A DNA stretch of 64,000 nucleotides from Streptomyces parvulus (GTDB taxonomy: Bacteria > Actinomycetota > Actinomycetes > Streptomycetales > Streptomycetaceae). The first letter of the stretch is position 1; each line of letters begins with the position of its first letter. The stretch lies in assembly GCF_014648855.1 (NCBI RefSeq), contig NZ_BMRX01000009.1, forward strand, positions 310,001-374,000, read 5' to 3'. Shown here piece by piece: positions 8,144 to 16,080 of the stretch. The notes beneath the pieces are model-generated. The model saw nothing but the letters and a program-made list of their open reading frames with translations. It was not told the origin of the DNA and ran no database searches. The position numbers were made by a program, and so were the translations under genes.

Positions 8144-9451
8144 TCACCCCCAGGTTCCGTTGGGCCGGTAGCCGTAGGCGATGAGTTCCTCCAGGCAGGC
8201 TATGGGGGCGTGCGGTACGACCTGGCCGTCGGGCGTCTCGGCGAAGACCTCGCTGGACAGCACCCGGCCGTCGACGCCGTTCACCTCGCGGACGGAGGTG
8301 ACCACGCGCTGGAGGCGGCCGCCGCTCTGGAAGTTGTTGCGCCGCTGGATGAAGACGACGAAGTTCACCGCGCCGGCCACCAGCATCTGGCTGGCCTCGA
8401 TCGGCAGCCGCTCCGACGCCTGGAGGGCGTAGGTGGAGATGCGGTTGAAGACCTCGTGCGAGCTGTTGGCGTGGATCGTGGAGAGCGAGCCGTCGTTGCC
8501 CTGCGACATGGCGTTCAGCATGGTCACGATCTCGTCGCCGAGCACCTCGCCGACGATGACGCGGGAGGGGTTCATACGGAGGCTGCGGCGGACCAGTTCC
8601 GCCATGCCGATCGTGCCCTGGCCCTCGGAGTTGGGCAGCCGTTCCTCGAACGCGACCACGTTGGGGTGCAGGTCGGGGAAGGTGTCGAGGCCGAGCTCCA
8701 GCGCGCGCTCGACCGTGATCAGGCGCTCGTGCGGCGGGATCTCGTTGGCGAGGGCGCGCAGCAGCGTCGTCTTCCCGGCGTTGGTCGCACCGGCGATCAT
8801 GATGTTCTTGCGGGCGCGCACCGCGCAGGCCAGGAAGTGGCCCAGCTCGGGGGCGAGGGTTCCGTTGCCGACCAGGTCGGAGATGAAGACCTTGCCCATG
8901 CGGGCGCGACGGATGGAGAGCGCGGGGCGCCGGGCGACGTCCATGACCGCCGACAGTCGCGAACCGTCCGGCAGCCGCAGGTCGAGCTGCGGGTTGGCGG
9001 AGTCGAAGGGGCGGGACGAGAGGCCCGAGTACGCGCCGAGGATCTGGATCAGCTCGATGAGTTCCTCATCGGTCTCGGCGACCGGCTCGCCGCGCGTCTC
9101 GCGCCCGTCGGAGTAGCCGACGAAGACGTGGTCGCAGCCGTTGATGTCGATGTTCTCGACCTCGGGGTCGTCGAGCAGCGGCTGGAGCCGCCCCACGCCG
9201 AACAGCGCGGCGTGCACCGCGGCGGCGTACGCCTCCTCCGTCTCCGCGTCCAGCGGCGTACGCCCGGCGTTGATCTCGGCGCGGGCGTACTCCTCCAGGA
9301 TCTGGGCTATGACCGCGCGGGCGTAGTGCCGTTCGTCCTCGGTGGACATCGGCGTGACGCCGGCGGCCTGGTCCTGGCGGCGCTGCTCGGCGATGCGGTC
9401 GCCGGCGTCCTGCCGGAACCGCTTGACCAACGAGTGGTCGACAGCGGTCAT
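8144..9451 (-). CDS. tadA: TadA/CpaF-type secretion ATPase
   Basis: 435 aa from the ATG at 9451, which overlaps the stop of the upstream TadZ-like gene (ATGA); longer in-frame extensions into that gene read as shadow sequence. It contains the hallmarks of CpaF/VirB11 ATPases: an N-terminal helical domain, Walker A IAGATNAGKTTLLRAL, an Asp box, MNPSRVIVGEVLGDE (Walker B region), and the His box GNDGSLSTIHANSS. It powers assembly of Tad pili from the cytoplasmic face of the inner membrane. High confidence. Confidence 0.95.
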   Translation of the reverse strand: MTAVDHSLVKRFRQDAGDRIAEQRRQDQAAGVTPMSTEDERHYARAVIAQILEEYARAEINAGRTPLDAETEEAYAAAVHAALFGVGRLQPLLDDPEVENIDINGCDHVFVGYSDGRETRGEPVAETDEELIELIQILGAYSGLSSRPFDSANPQLDLRLPDGSRLSAVMDVARRPALSIRRARMGKVFISDLVGNGTLAPELGHFLACAVRARKNIMIAGATNAGKTTLLRALANEIPPHERLITVERALELGLDTFPDLHPNVVAFEERLPNSEGQGTIGMAELVRRSLRMNPSRVIVGEVLGDEIVTMLNAMSQGNDGSLSTIHANSSHEVFNRISTYALQASERLPIEASQMLVAGAVNFVVFIQRRNNFQSGGRLQRVVTSVREVNGVDGRVLSSEVFAETPDGQVVPHAPIACLEELIAYGYRPNGTWG

Positions 9452-10353
9452 CGGCCGGCCCCCGCGTGGCCGGGCATGCCGGTGCCGGCGGGGCCGTCGT
9501 GTCCGGCGGGGTGGTGGCCGGCGGAGTGGTGTCCGGCGGGTCCGGTGGGCATCGACCAGGCGGCGCCGAACTGCTGGTACAGGTCCGACGTGACCTTGCG
9601 TGCCGAGCGGATGAGCAGCGACTTCTCCAGCCGCCCGCGCCTGCGCCCGGCCAACTGGTCCGCGCCGGCCGGGTCGTCGGCGATCGTGCCGACCACGCGG
9701 GCGCCGGTCTGGGCGTGCACGAGCATGTCGTTGACCTGGCCGGACAGCTTGGCGGCGTTGTTCGTGTCGGCGACGAGGACGACGCCGATCAGCGGCATGC
9801 CCGCGTTCGCGGCGCCGCGCGCTCCGCCGTGCAGTTTGTTGGAGAGGGCGGCGGCGCGGTCGCGCACGCGGGCGATGGCCTCCGGCTCGGTGCGGGAGAG
9901 CAGGAGGACGAGCGCGGCGTGCTGGAACAGCTCCGTCGCCGGGCTGTCCCCGCTGATACGGCCGCAGTCGGCGATGACGTCGGCCGGCGCGTTCGGGGAG
10001 TCGGCGAGGGAGGCGAAGGCCCGGCCGAGGGTGGGCCACAGCCCGGCGAGCCCGGCGGCCTGCTCGGAGATGCCGAGCCCGACGAGGACTTCGAGGCCGC
10101 CGCTCAGGGGCTGTACGTGGTCCCAGAGCTGGTCGGGTACGAGGCCGCGGCGCGCGGTGGCGGCGATCGACAGCATGCCGGTGTTCGGGTTCAGCGGACC
10201 GCCGTGCGCGGCGGCGGACCGGTACACCAGGTCGCCGCCGGCCGGATCGGTCTCGGCCAGCAGGACACGGCGCGGCCAGACCGCCGCGAGGGCGACGGCC
10301 GCGGTGGTGACGCCGGGGGAACCCTTGTCGGCGGCCAGTGCGATGAGGGCCAT
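9448..10353 (-). CDS. TadZ/CpaE-like MinD-family ATPase
   Basis: 301 aa. The N-terminus ALIALAADKGSPGVTTAAVALA is a deviant Walker A (KGSPGVTT, lacking the second Lys of classical P-loops), followed by LLAETDPAGGD, as in SRPBIMI/ParA-type proteins that lost or altered ATP hydrolysis. TadZ/CpaE proteins place the Tad machine in the cell. The C-terminus is a His/Gly/Pro-rich tail (GHHSAGHHPAGHDGPAGTGM) that looks metal-binding or merely low complexity. Operon position between the CpaB-like and TadA genes agrees. Confidence 0.87.
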   Translation of the reverse strand: MALIALAADKGSPGVTTAAVALAAVWPRRVLLAETDPAGGDLVYRSAAAHGGPLNPNTGMLSIAATARRGLVPDQLWDHVQPLSGGLEVLVGLGISEQAAGLAGLWPTLGRAFASLADSPNAPADVIADCGRISGDSPATELFQHAALVLLLSRTEPEAIARVRDRAAALSNKLHGGARGAANAGMPLIGVVLVADTNNAAKLSGQVNDMLVHAQTGARVVGTIADDPAGADQLAGRRRGRLEKSLLIRSARKVTSDLYQQFGAAWSMPTGPAGHHSAGHHPAGHDGPAGTGMPGHAGAGR

Positions 10354-10370
10354 GGGATGGGGGTCGCCTT

Positions 10371-11093
10371 CTAGTTGCCGGGGATCAGGACGACGGCGAC
10401 CTCACCGGCGGACGCGGCCTGCGCGACGGCGGAGGCGTCGTCGGCGTCGACGGTCAGCGTGGCGGCCTGGCTGGTGCTCGCGAGGCCGTCGCCACCGGCG
10501 GCCGGCGCGGACTCGACCACGGCACGCTCGACCAGCAGGGAGTTGTCGCCGCCGGCCGAACCGGAGGCACCGCCCTCCTGGCCGGTGTTGCCGGCGGCCT
10601 TGCTGCCGACGCGGTAGACGGCGACGTTGTCGCCCGCGTCGAGGCCGGACGGGAACTGCCCCTCCTTGAGGGACACGCCGACCGTCGCCTTGCCCTGTTC
10701 CATGTCGGCCTTCTTGGCGAACATCTCACCGACGACGACCGTGCCCGTGTAGAGCCTGGACTTCGCCTGGAGCTCCATCAGCCCCGCACGCTGCTCCCAC
10801 GGCACGAAGTTGGCACCGGAGTCGTCGTTCACCATGACGACCTTGATGTTGTTCTTGTTGATGGACTCACCGGGCTTGATGTCGGCCGTGATCTGGATCG
10901 CCTCGACCCGGTCGCCGACGCGCAGGACGAGCATCGTCGCCCCGAGCGCGCCCAGCAGGATCAGCAGCACCGCCAACGCGGCGAGCGCGGGTTTGCGCTC
11001 GCGAGGAGGGCTGGGAAGCCGGTCACCGACCGAAGGCTGAGCCGGAGCCGCGGAACGCCCCGCGCCCGCCCCCGTACGCTCCTGGATCTTCAC
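10371..11093 (-). CDS. CpaB/RcpC-like SAF-domain protein
   Basis: 240 aa from a GTG at 11093, with GGGGAG 9 bases upstream. A Pro-rich cytoplasmic leader, one membrane helix (residues ~34-56, ALAVLLILLGALGATMLVL), a SAF domain (IKPGESINKNNIKVVMVN...LYTGTVVVGEMF) and a C-terminal part with a Gly/Ser-rich insert. CpaB/RcpC proteins are periplasmic or cell-wall parts of Tad machines. It is the first gene of the Tad operon, so the operon promoter should lie in 11094-11300. Confidence 0.85.
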   Translation of the reverse strand: MKIQERTGAGAGRSAAPAQPSVGDRLPSPPRERKPALAALAVLLILLGALGATMLVLRVGDRVEAIQITADIKPGESINKNNIKVVMVNDDSGANFVPWEQRAGLMELQAKSRLYTGTVVVGEMFAKKADMEQGKATVGVSLKEGQFPSGLDAGDNVAVYRVGSKAAGNTGQEGGASGSAGGDNSLLVERAVVESAPAAGGDGLASTSQAATLTVDADDASAVAQAASAGEVAVVLIPGN

Positions 11094-11730
11094 GCAACCG
11101 CTCCCCGTACGACCAAGAATTCGTCTGCCACGTTCACACCCGAGCCGGGACGGCCCAAGTACGCAGAATCATCTGCAAATTCGGACACTCCACCCGCGTC
11201 CACCCGACCGGTGACGCCCCGGGACATCCCCTCACACACCCGTCCTACCTGGGCGAATGGCCAGCAGGGAGGCGGGTGTCAAGCCATCGCACCGTATCAG
11301 CCACACATAAGCCCCTCAAGGCGTCGCCACCCCCCGCCCCACCACCCCGAACACCGTTATTCATCTGCAACTCCACGTCCACGAAACCCCCTTGAGCGCA
11401 GCGCCGGAAACCACGCCTCCGCTGTGCGCATGCGAATCCACGCCCGCCGCGAACGAACACCGTCCGCGTGCCCTTCGTCACGGTGCGCCCATCAGGCCTG
11501 CACGATTCACTCACGAGGGAGCGGACCGGTCATGCCATGATCTTCGCTCGGATCGGTGACGGGGCGAGCACGGAGAGATCACGGGGGCGTCGGTGGGCCT
11601 TCTTCCGGTATGAGGGGCGATGGCGGGCGCGCGGGTGCCGGAGCTCTCCTTCGAACTGCGGAAGCCGGCGGACGAGGCCTAGCCCCCGACCCTCCACCGC
11701 CCCCCACTCCCCCACATCAAGGAGCCCCCG
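11094..11730. other. 637-bp divergent intergenic region between the Tad operon and a lipoprotein gene
   Basis: No convincing gene is seen on either strand; the longest frames lack codon bias and a plausible ribosome-binding site. GC content falls locally at 11155-11190 and 11350-11370. The decamer TCATCTGCAA occurs twice on the plus strand (about 11170 and 11364), and the first copy is part of a partial palindrome GCAGA-N4-TCTGC. These are candidates for operators or the promoter of the Tad operon; none is proven. A GGAG-type site (AAGGAGC) just before 11731 serves the plus-strand lipoprotein gene. Confidence 0.4.
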
Positions 11731-12117
11731 ATGAACCCCGCCACGAAGGCCACCGCTCTCTCCGCCCTGTCCCTGCTTGCTCTGGCCGCGCTCACGGCGT
11801 GTGGTGGGGATTCCGGTTCGGACGGGGACCCGACCGCCGGGAAGCCGGAGGCGGCCACGTCCGGGGCTGCGCAGCCCTCGCCGGCGGAGCGCCTGGCCAA
11901 GACGATGGTCACGGAGCCGGAGGTCGGCGGGCTCAAGGTGGAGAAGACGGACGAGAAGTTCCTGTTCGCCCAGTCCCCCGACGAGGTGACCACGGACAAG
12001 CCCGGCTGCGCGCCGCTGGCGCTCGCAGTGCTGTTCGTGGCGGCGGGAAGGAGCGCGTGGCTGGGGCGGTGGGTGCGGTTCCAGACGGTGGAACTGCCAA
12101 GGGGGGCGCTCGCCTGA
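11731..12117 (+). pseudogene. Lipoprotein gene, probably truncated
   Basis: 128 aa. A lipoprotein signal (MNPATKATALSALSLLALAA, lipobox LTAC, Cys24) and a Ser/Gly/Ala-rich spacer lead into AERLAKTMVTEPEVGGLKVEKT and DEVTTDKPGCAPLA. This start is typical of much longer (about 220-250 aa) Streptomyces lipoproteins. After CAPLALA the sequence loses that resemblance and stops 30 codons later, so the gene looks internally deleted or 3'-truncated. AAGGAGC precedes the ATG, so it may still be expressed as a short lipoprotein. The next gene, on the other strand, is convergent. Confidence 0.6.
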
Positions 12118-12147
12118 GTCACTGCTGCCTCCGGCCCCCCGGCACCA

Positions 12148-12279
12148 CTACCGAGCGGCGCGACTCTTCCCCTTGCCCTTCTTGCGCAGCTTCCGCAGGC
12201 GCTCCCGCTCCCGCGCACGACGCTCTTCGCCGGCGGCGCGGCGCCACCGGTAGCAGAGAAGCCCCACCCCACCGGCGCA
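12148..12279 (-). pseudogene. Orphan basic tail in frame after a stop codon
   Basis: Directly after the TGA that ends the 12280-12939 gene, the same frame stays open for 43 codons to a TAG at 12148-12150. It encodes a short hydrophobic stretch (GGVGLLCYRWRR) and a very basic coiled-coil-like tail (ERERLRKLRKKGKGKSRAAR). This looks like the genuine 3' end of a membrane-protein gene. Either the TGA is a recent nonsense mutation or this is a remnant of a second, deleted gene. No ribosome-binding site for independent translation is obvious. Confidence 0.4.
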
Positions 12280-12939
12280 TCAGGCAACGCCATACTCCCG
12301 ATCCCACCTGCTCTGCCGCACGCCGCCCCAGGTGCCCATCACTACGGCCGCGCCGAAGAGCGACGCGAGCAGCGTCCCGTCGGAACCGCTGTCCCTGTCC
12401 CCGGTGTCCTCGGTCGGACCGGCGATGCCTTCGGGGTCGTACCGGACGCGCATCTCGTGCCCCTCCTCCACCCAGTCCTCGCAGCCGTCGCCCTCCGCAA
12501 GGGAGGGCGATATGGCCCACCCGTCGGTCGAGCGAAGGCGGCAGTAGTTGGTGCCACTGTCGTCCATGTCGACGACCACTGCCTCGGTCCACCGGCCCCG
12601 GTCGGCCAGCGCGACCTCTCCGCCGGCTTCGGTACCGAAGACACCCATGGCGACCCCTGCGGTCAACGGCACGATGAGCTGCCATGCGAGCTTCCGCTTC
12701 TTGCGCGGCACCCGCCGCAACGTGAGCATAGGAACCAGCACGGAGGCGAACGGGAGCACGAAGACCGCGAGCAGGCCCGCCGGTGCGCGCACCCAGGAGG
12801 GAAGCGGCACGACGGGCCCCAGCCAGGCGAGCCCCAACGAGCCGCCGGCGCATACGAGACTGAACAACAGCCAACGGATCCAGTCCACGCGCCACCACGT
12901 GAGCGGTCTGGTACCGGTGTGGGCTATGTCGTCTGCCAC
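12280..12939 (-). CDS. DUF3592-like membrane protein
   Basis: 219 aa. Three hydrophobic segments lie in the N-terminal half (residues ~22-42, ~50-75, ~88-105), then a soluble domain with MRVRYDPEG, reminiscent of the VRYDP motif in DUF3592 proteins, and a last hydrophobic segment (LLASLFGAAVVMGTWGG). Function unknown. It lies convergent to the truncated lipoprotein gene and divergent from the lipoprotein gene at 13037. An in-frame basic tail follows its stop codon (see 12148-12279). Confidence 0.75.
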   Translation of the reverse strand: MADDIAHTGTRPLTWWRVDWIRWLLFSLVCAGGSLGLAWLGPVVPLPSWVRAPAGLLAVFVLPFASVLVPMLTLRRVPRKKRKLAWQLIVPLTAGVAMGVFGTEAGGEVALADRGRWTEAVVVDMDDSGTNYCRLRSTDGWAISPSLAEGDGCEDWVEEGHEMRVRYDPEGIAGPTEDTGDRDSGSDGTLLASLFGAAVVMGTWGGVRQSRWDREYGVA

Positions 12940-12955
12940 GTGTTCCCTCTCGACT

Positions 12956-13107
12956 CAGTTCGCTCTGGCGAAACCGGCAACCTCGCGGATACCGTCAGTA
13001 GCCAAGACCGTACTTCTGTCTCACGGGGAGTTCACTGTGAAGCGCCGCTCTTTGCCCGTTGCTGCCGCGCTCGCCGCCTCAGCAGCCCTGCTGCTGACGG
13101 CCTGCGG
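12956..13107. repeat. 152-bp exact repeat, copy 1 (promoter, RBS and signal-peptide start)
   Basis: Identical base for base to 19702-19853 on the same strand. It covers 81 bp upstream of the GTG start, the GGGGAG ribosome-binding site and the first 71 bp of the lipoprotein gene, ending inside the lipobox cysteine-glycine codons. The two genes diverge right after it. A promoter for both lipoprotein genes should lie inside, but I could not assign -35/-10 boxes with confidence. Confidence 0.97.
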
Positions 13108-13693
13108 CAGTTCGGATGACAGCTCCAAGGCCAACGACGAGATCCCCGGTGCGGATACGGCGGAGTCTGGAGCGGCGTCAACCCCGTCTACCCCTTCGGG
13201 CGATACCCCGGCCCGACCGGACATGAAGCTGCCGGGAGATGTCAAAGAGACTTTCGAGGGCTGGAAGACCGGAGACCCCCTTGAGGATGCCGCCTTGGCG
13301 GATGCTGGACGATCGCAGACTGCGGTGACGTACGCCGTCACCCAAGGCGACCCAGATGTCCCTGCCCTCAGCTTCTACCAGGCCAAGACGGCGCTCGCCG
13401 GCAGCCAGGACTGGGTGAAGGGCATCGTCGACGCCGGTCTCACGTACTCCGGTTCAGTGCGCTACTACGCCCCGAACATCAATGTGTTCGACAAAGAGTC
13501 CGCCGGGGTCGTCTACTGCGCCGACGAGAGCGGTGCCTACAACAAGAACCGCAAGACGAACAAGGTGGACAAGGCTCCCGCAACGGACCAGTCCTACGTG
13601 CTGTACAGCACACGTTTGGAGAAGAACGGCGAAGGTGTCTGGCAGACGACGAAGCTGGAATCCGAGCGGGGCAACAAGAAGTGCATCCGATGA
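13037..13693 (+). CDS. Secreted lipoprotein, first copy of a duplicated pair
   Basis: 218 aa from the GTG at 13037, with GGGGAG 6 bases upstream. Lipoprotein signal VKRRSLPVAAALAASAALLL followed by lipobox LTAC, then a Ser/Thr/Pro-rich linker (residues ~24-60) and a folded domain of ~150 residues with no recognised family. Its paralog at 19783-20454 has the same signal peptide at DNA level but a diverged mature part; both end with a W-Q-x-(S/T)-K-x-x-x-E motif. The stop overlaps the start of the next gene (ATGA), so the lipoprotein and the secreted protein are made together. It probably acts on the outer face of the membrane near cassette B. Confidence 0.88.
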   Translation: MKRRSLPVAAALAASAALLLTACGSSDDSSKANDEIPGADTAESGAASTPSTPSGDTPARPDMKLPGDVKETFEGWKTGDPLEDAALADAGRSQTAVTYAVTQGDPDVPALSFYQAKTALAGSQDWVKGIVDAGLTYSGSVRYYAPNINVFDKESAGVVYCADESGAYNKNRKTNKVDKAPATDQSYVLYSTRLEKNGEGVWQTTKLESERGNKKCIR

Positions 13694-14727
13694 GGACGCG
13701 CCGCCGATGGCTTACGGCGAGCGCAGCAGCCGGGGTGATCGCGTTGGCCCCGAGTACGGCGTTCGCCTGGGGCACACCCGGTGAGTCGAACGGTCAGAGA
13801 GCAGAGACCAGCGGCGCCAGCAGCAACGACAGCATCAGCTCCAAGGTCACCTTCCGCGGCTCCGTGGCCAGTTCCTCGGGGCAAGGCTCAGGAAGCCTGA
13901 AGCCGGTCGGTAACTGGACCCCGCCCGCGTGCTGGTACGAGCCGCGGTCTGCCGAGGAGTTCTCGAAGTACATCGAGGACATGTACGAAACCACCGTCAA
14001 TGCTCCCGGGCAGCACAGCTACGCCAAGACCAGTGCCGGCGAGACGCGGGAAAAGTACAAGGACGGTAAGTACAAGAACTACAACCTCGACCAGAAGAAC
14101 GAGGGCAACTGGTGGGTTGCCGTGCAGGACGAGGACCGGTGGATGGAACCGGAGGCGCAGGTGTGCGACGAGGAGCCCTTCTGGGCGGAGAACGGTACCG
14201 CTCCACCGGTCGAGAACGCCGTCACCCCAGAGGTGCTGGCCGAGCTCGCCTACAACCGCATACAGCTGCCGACCACGAAGGTGACGCTCGCTCCTGCCGA
14301 CACCACCAAGGTCAATCTGCCTACGTGGGCCTGGCTCGACAAGACCAGGTTCGACGCGGTGTCCGTCACGGCCTCGCTTGACGCGGGCGCCCTGAACATC
14401 GAGGCCACCACCACAGCGACCCCCGTAGCCCTGAAACTGGAGCCGGGCACTGAGGACGCAGAAACCTATCCCACTTCCGGCGAGTGCACGATCAGCGGCG
14501 ACGGGTCGATCGGCGAACCGTATGCCAAGGGCAAGGCCGACCAGACCCCGCCCTGCGGCCTCAAGTACCTCCGCTCATCCGGCGAAGGCACCTTCGACCT
14601 CCAGGCCACCATCACCTGGGAGATCGCCTGGACGGGCAGCGGCGGCGCGGGCGGCGACCTGCCGGACGGCACGTTCGGGACCACGCAGGCCATCACGGTC
14701 CAGGAGATCCAGGCGGTCAACCGCTGA
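13690..14727 (+). CDS. Secreted protein with NLPTWAWLD motif, first copy
   Basis: 345 aa from the ATG at 13690, which overlaps the upstream stop by 4 bp. Sec-type signal (MRTRRRWLTASAAAGVIALA...AFA). The mature protein has PPACWYEPRSAEEF, an acidic middle, VTPEVLAELAYNRIQLP, NLPTWAWLD and a C-terminal domain with two Cys pairs (SGECTISG, PPCGLKYLRSSGEG). The paralog at 20451-21536 shares all of these, and the last ~200 bp are almost identical DNA. No enzyme family recognised. I recall similar unassigned secreted proteins in Streptomyces beside WXG100 genes, which fits this context but was not checked. Confidence 0.88.
   Translation: MRTRRRWLTASAAAGVIALAPSTAFAWGTPGESNGQRAETSGASSNDSISSKVTFRGSVASSSGQGSGSLKPVGNWTPPACWYEPRSAEEFSKYIEDMYETTVNAPGQHSYAKTSAGETREKYKDGKYKNYNLDQKNEGNWWVAVQDEDRWMEPEAQVCDEEPFWAENGTAPPVENAVTPEVLAELAYNRIQLPTTKVTLAPADTTKVNLPTWAWLDKTRFDAVSVTASLDAGALNIEATTTATPVALKLEPGTEDAETYPTSGECTISGDGSIGEPYAKGKADQTPPCGLKYLRSSGEGTFDLQATITWEIAWTGSGGAGGDLPDGTFGTTQAITVQEIQAVNR
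14524..14651. repeat. 128-bp exact repeat inside the secreted-protein genes, copy 1
   Basis: Identical to 21333-21460 on the same strand, with only scattered differences from there to the stop codons at 14727 and 21536. Upstream of it the two genes differ widely. Such a patch points to recent duplication or gene conversion between the two units. Confidence 0.95.
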
Positions 14728-14811
14728 GAACGGGGGCAGGGCGGTTCCCTCTCCGCTGGTACAGACAGCCGCCAAGCCCCCGGCGCTCGTTCGCTGACCG
14801 AGAGGGCGTCG

Positions 14812-15405
14812 TCAGAAGCTCACGGTCAGCGTCTCGGCGATACCGGCCGCAGCTTCCTCCATCTCCTCTGACAACCCTGGCACAGTCCAGGACACGAGCA
14901 GCATCACCGCGGCTTCGGCGCCGTCCGGCAGAACTCCGTATGTCAGCGTCTCCATGAGGATCCCCGGACTGCGACGTGCACGAGGAGTCGCGGCGAAGTT
15001 CTGCCGGATGCGAACGGCGGGGCCGATCGGCAGGCGGGTGCGGGAAATCCGCGGGGGACCGTAATCGTCGGCGCTGAAGGTTTCCGCCAGCCAGTCGAGG
15101 GTGATCTCCGGGACCGTTTCGTCGGGATGGATCAGGTCGACTTCCAGGATGGCGAGGGCGGCGTCGAAACCATCGGGATAGAGAGCAAAAGCGTAGAAGG
15201 GCTCGCGACTGCGGCTGTCCTCGGCCCGGGACCGCAGATCCTTCCGCAGAGCCGCCCTGTCGATGTCATAGCCCGCCGCCTCCCCACGCTTCCGCAGCTC
15301 CGCCGCGGTGGCCTTGGACCAGCTCCGGACATCATCCGACGGCTCGACCGGGAGCCCCACCCAGTCGGTTGGGACCACAATGCCGCATTCGCGAATGTCA
15401 CTCAT
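14812..15405 (-). CDS. Soluble protein of T7SS-like cassette B, last gene
   Basis: 197 aa from the ATG at 15405, preceded by GAGGGG; a start five codons earlier is possible but has a poorer site. Contains DSRSREPFYAF, IHPDETVPEITL and RLPIGPAVRIRQN, all conserved in the partial protein at 1-602, and ends with GVLPDGAEAAVMLLVSW plus a terminal helix. No signal peptide or transmembrane segment. It overlaps the upstream gene by 8 bp. Function unknown; the pattern suggests the same PsbP/Mog1-like fold as its neighbour (inference). Confidence 0.83.
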   Translation of the reverse strand: MSDIRECGIVVPTDWVGLPVEPSDDVRSWSKATAAELRKRGEAAGYDIDRAALRKDLRSRAEDSRSREPFYAFALYPDGFDAALAILEVDLIHPDETVPEITLDWLAETFSADDYGPPRISRTRLPIGPAVRIRQNFAATPRARRSPGILMETLTYGVLPDGAEAAVMLLVSWTVPGLSEEMEEAAAGIAETLTVSF

Positions 15406-16072
15406 CGTTCCCCTCACCATCCACCCATGTCAGTGACCCAGCCACCGCGTCGAAGAGCTCGATCATGGCGTCGGCGATCTGCACCAGCGGCGTGGAGAAG
15501 GTCATGAGCAGGTGGGCACTCGTCGCCGGTACCGGCAGCTGATAGTCGAGCGTGACCGACGGCAGCGACTCCTCGGTCTTCCCGGGCATCCCGGCCGGCG
15601 GCGCATGGCCAGGCCCGCCCGTTGCACGGCGAACGCGCAGGGCTGCCCCGGCGGCGAGTTGGACGACCTCTCCTTCGCCCTGCCTGGCTGACGCCAGCGA
15701 AGCGGCGATGTCCTCAAGGCTGAGAGTGCCGGCGCTGTTCGGGGCCGGCAAGAAAGTGATCAGAAGGGAGGCGGGAATCGTCAGGGGCCCTGCTTGCTGG
15801 AGGCTGAGGTACAGCTCGACTCCGCCCTCGCGGAAGGCGGCGGCGGCCTGAGCCAGCAAATCCTGTCGCAGTTGCCGCTTGATATGGGGGGCGTTGTCCG
15901 TTCCCTCGAAGCGGCGGTTCACCAAGGCATCGACCGAACGTTCACGCCGTTCGGGCTCGATGTCCAGACGGAACCACCCCTCGGGCATGAGCAGTCGGTA
16001 ATCGGAGGGCGGCGCCGCCTGGCTGCCGGGTGGCGTGGTCACTGGTGCTCCGTTGTCATCGACTCGCTTCAC
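15398..16072 (-). CDS. Soluble PsbP/Mog1-like-pattern protein, cassette B
   Basis: 224 aa from a GTG at 16072, 8 bp after the upstream stop. An alternative GTG at 16042 has a better ribosome-binding site (GGAG, 5-base spacing) and would give a 214-aa protein that starts like its paralogs. Contains SDYRLLMPEGWFR, DALVNRRFEGTDNAPH, GGVELYLSLQ, PASLLITF and FSTPLVQIADAMIELFDAVA. Close paralog of 599-1222. Cytoplasmic by sequence; role unknown. Confidence 0.83.
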   Translation of the reverse strand: MKRVDDNGAPVTTPPGSQAAPPSDYRLLMPEGWFRLDIEPERRERSVDALVNRRFEGTDNAPHIKRQLRQDLLAQAAAAFREGGVELYLSLQQAGPLTIPASLLITFLPAPNSAGTLSLEDIAASLASARQGEGEVVQLAAGAALRVRRATGGPGHAPPAGMPGKTEESLPSVTLDYQLPVPATSAHLLMTFSTPLVQIADAMIELFDAVAGSLTWVDGEGNDE

Positions 16073-16080
16073 GTCTCGCC

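Noticed and set aside
9452..10039. Upstream extension of the TadA ATPase gene
   Set aside because: It would lie wholly inside the TadZ-like gene; the ATG at 9451 forms a normal 4-bp overlap.
11245..11514. Small minus-strand frame in the Tad upstream region
   Set aside because: No codon bias, poor start, no similarity; the interval looks like regulatory DNA.
12119..12898. Arg-rich open frame on the minus strand overlapping the DUF3592-like gene
   Set aside because: Composition is that of a shifted GC-rich frame (Arg/Gly/Ala only), with no domain; the overlapping 12280-12939 frame has clear membrane helices.
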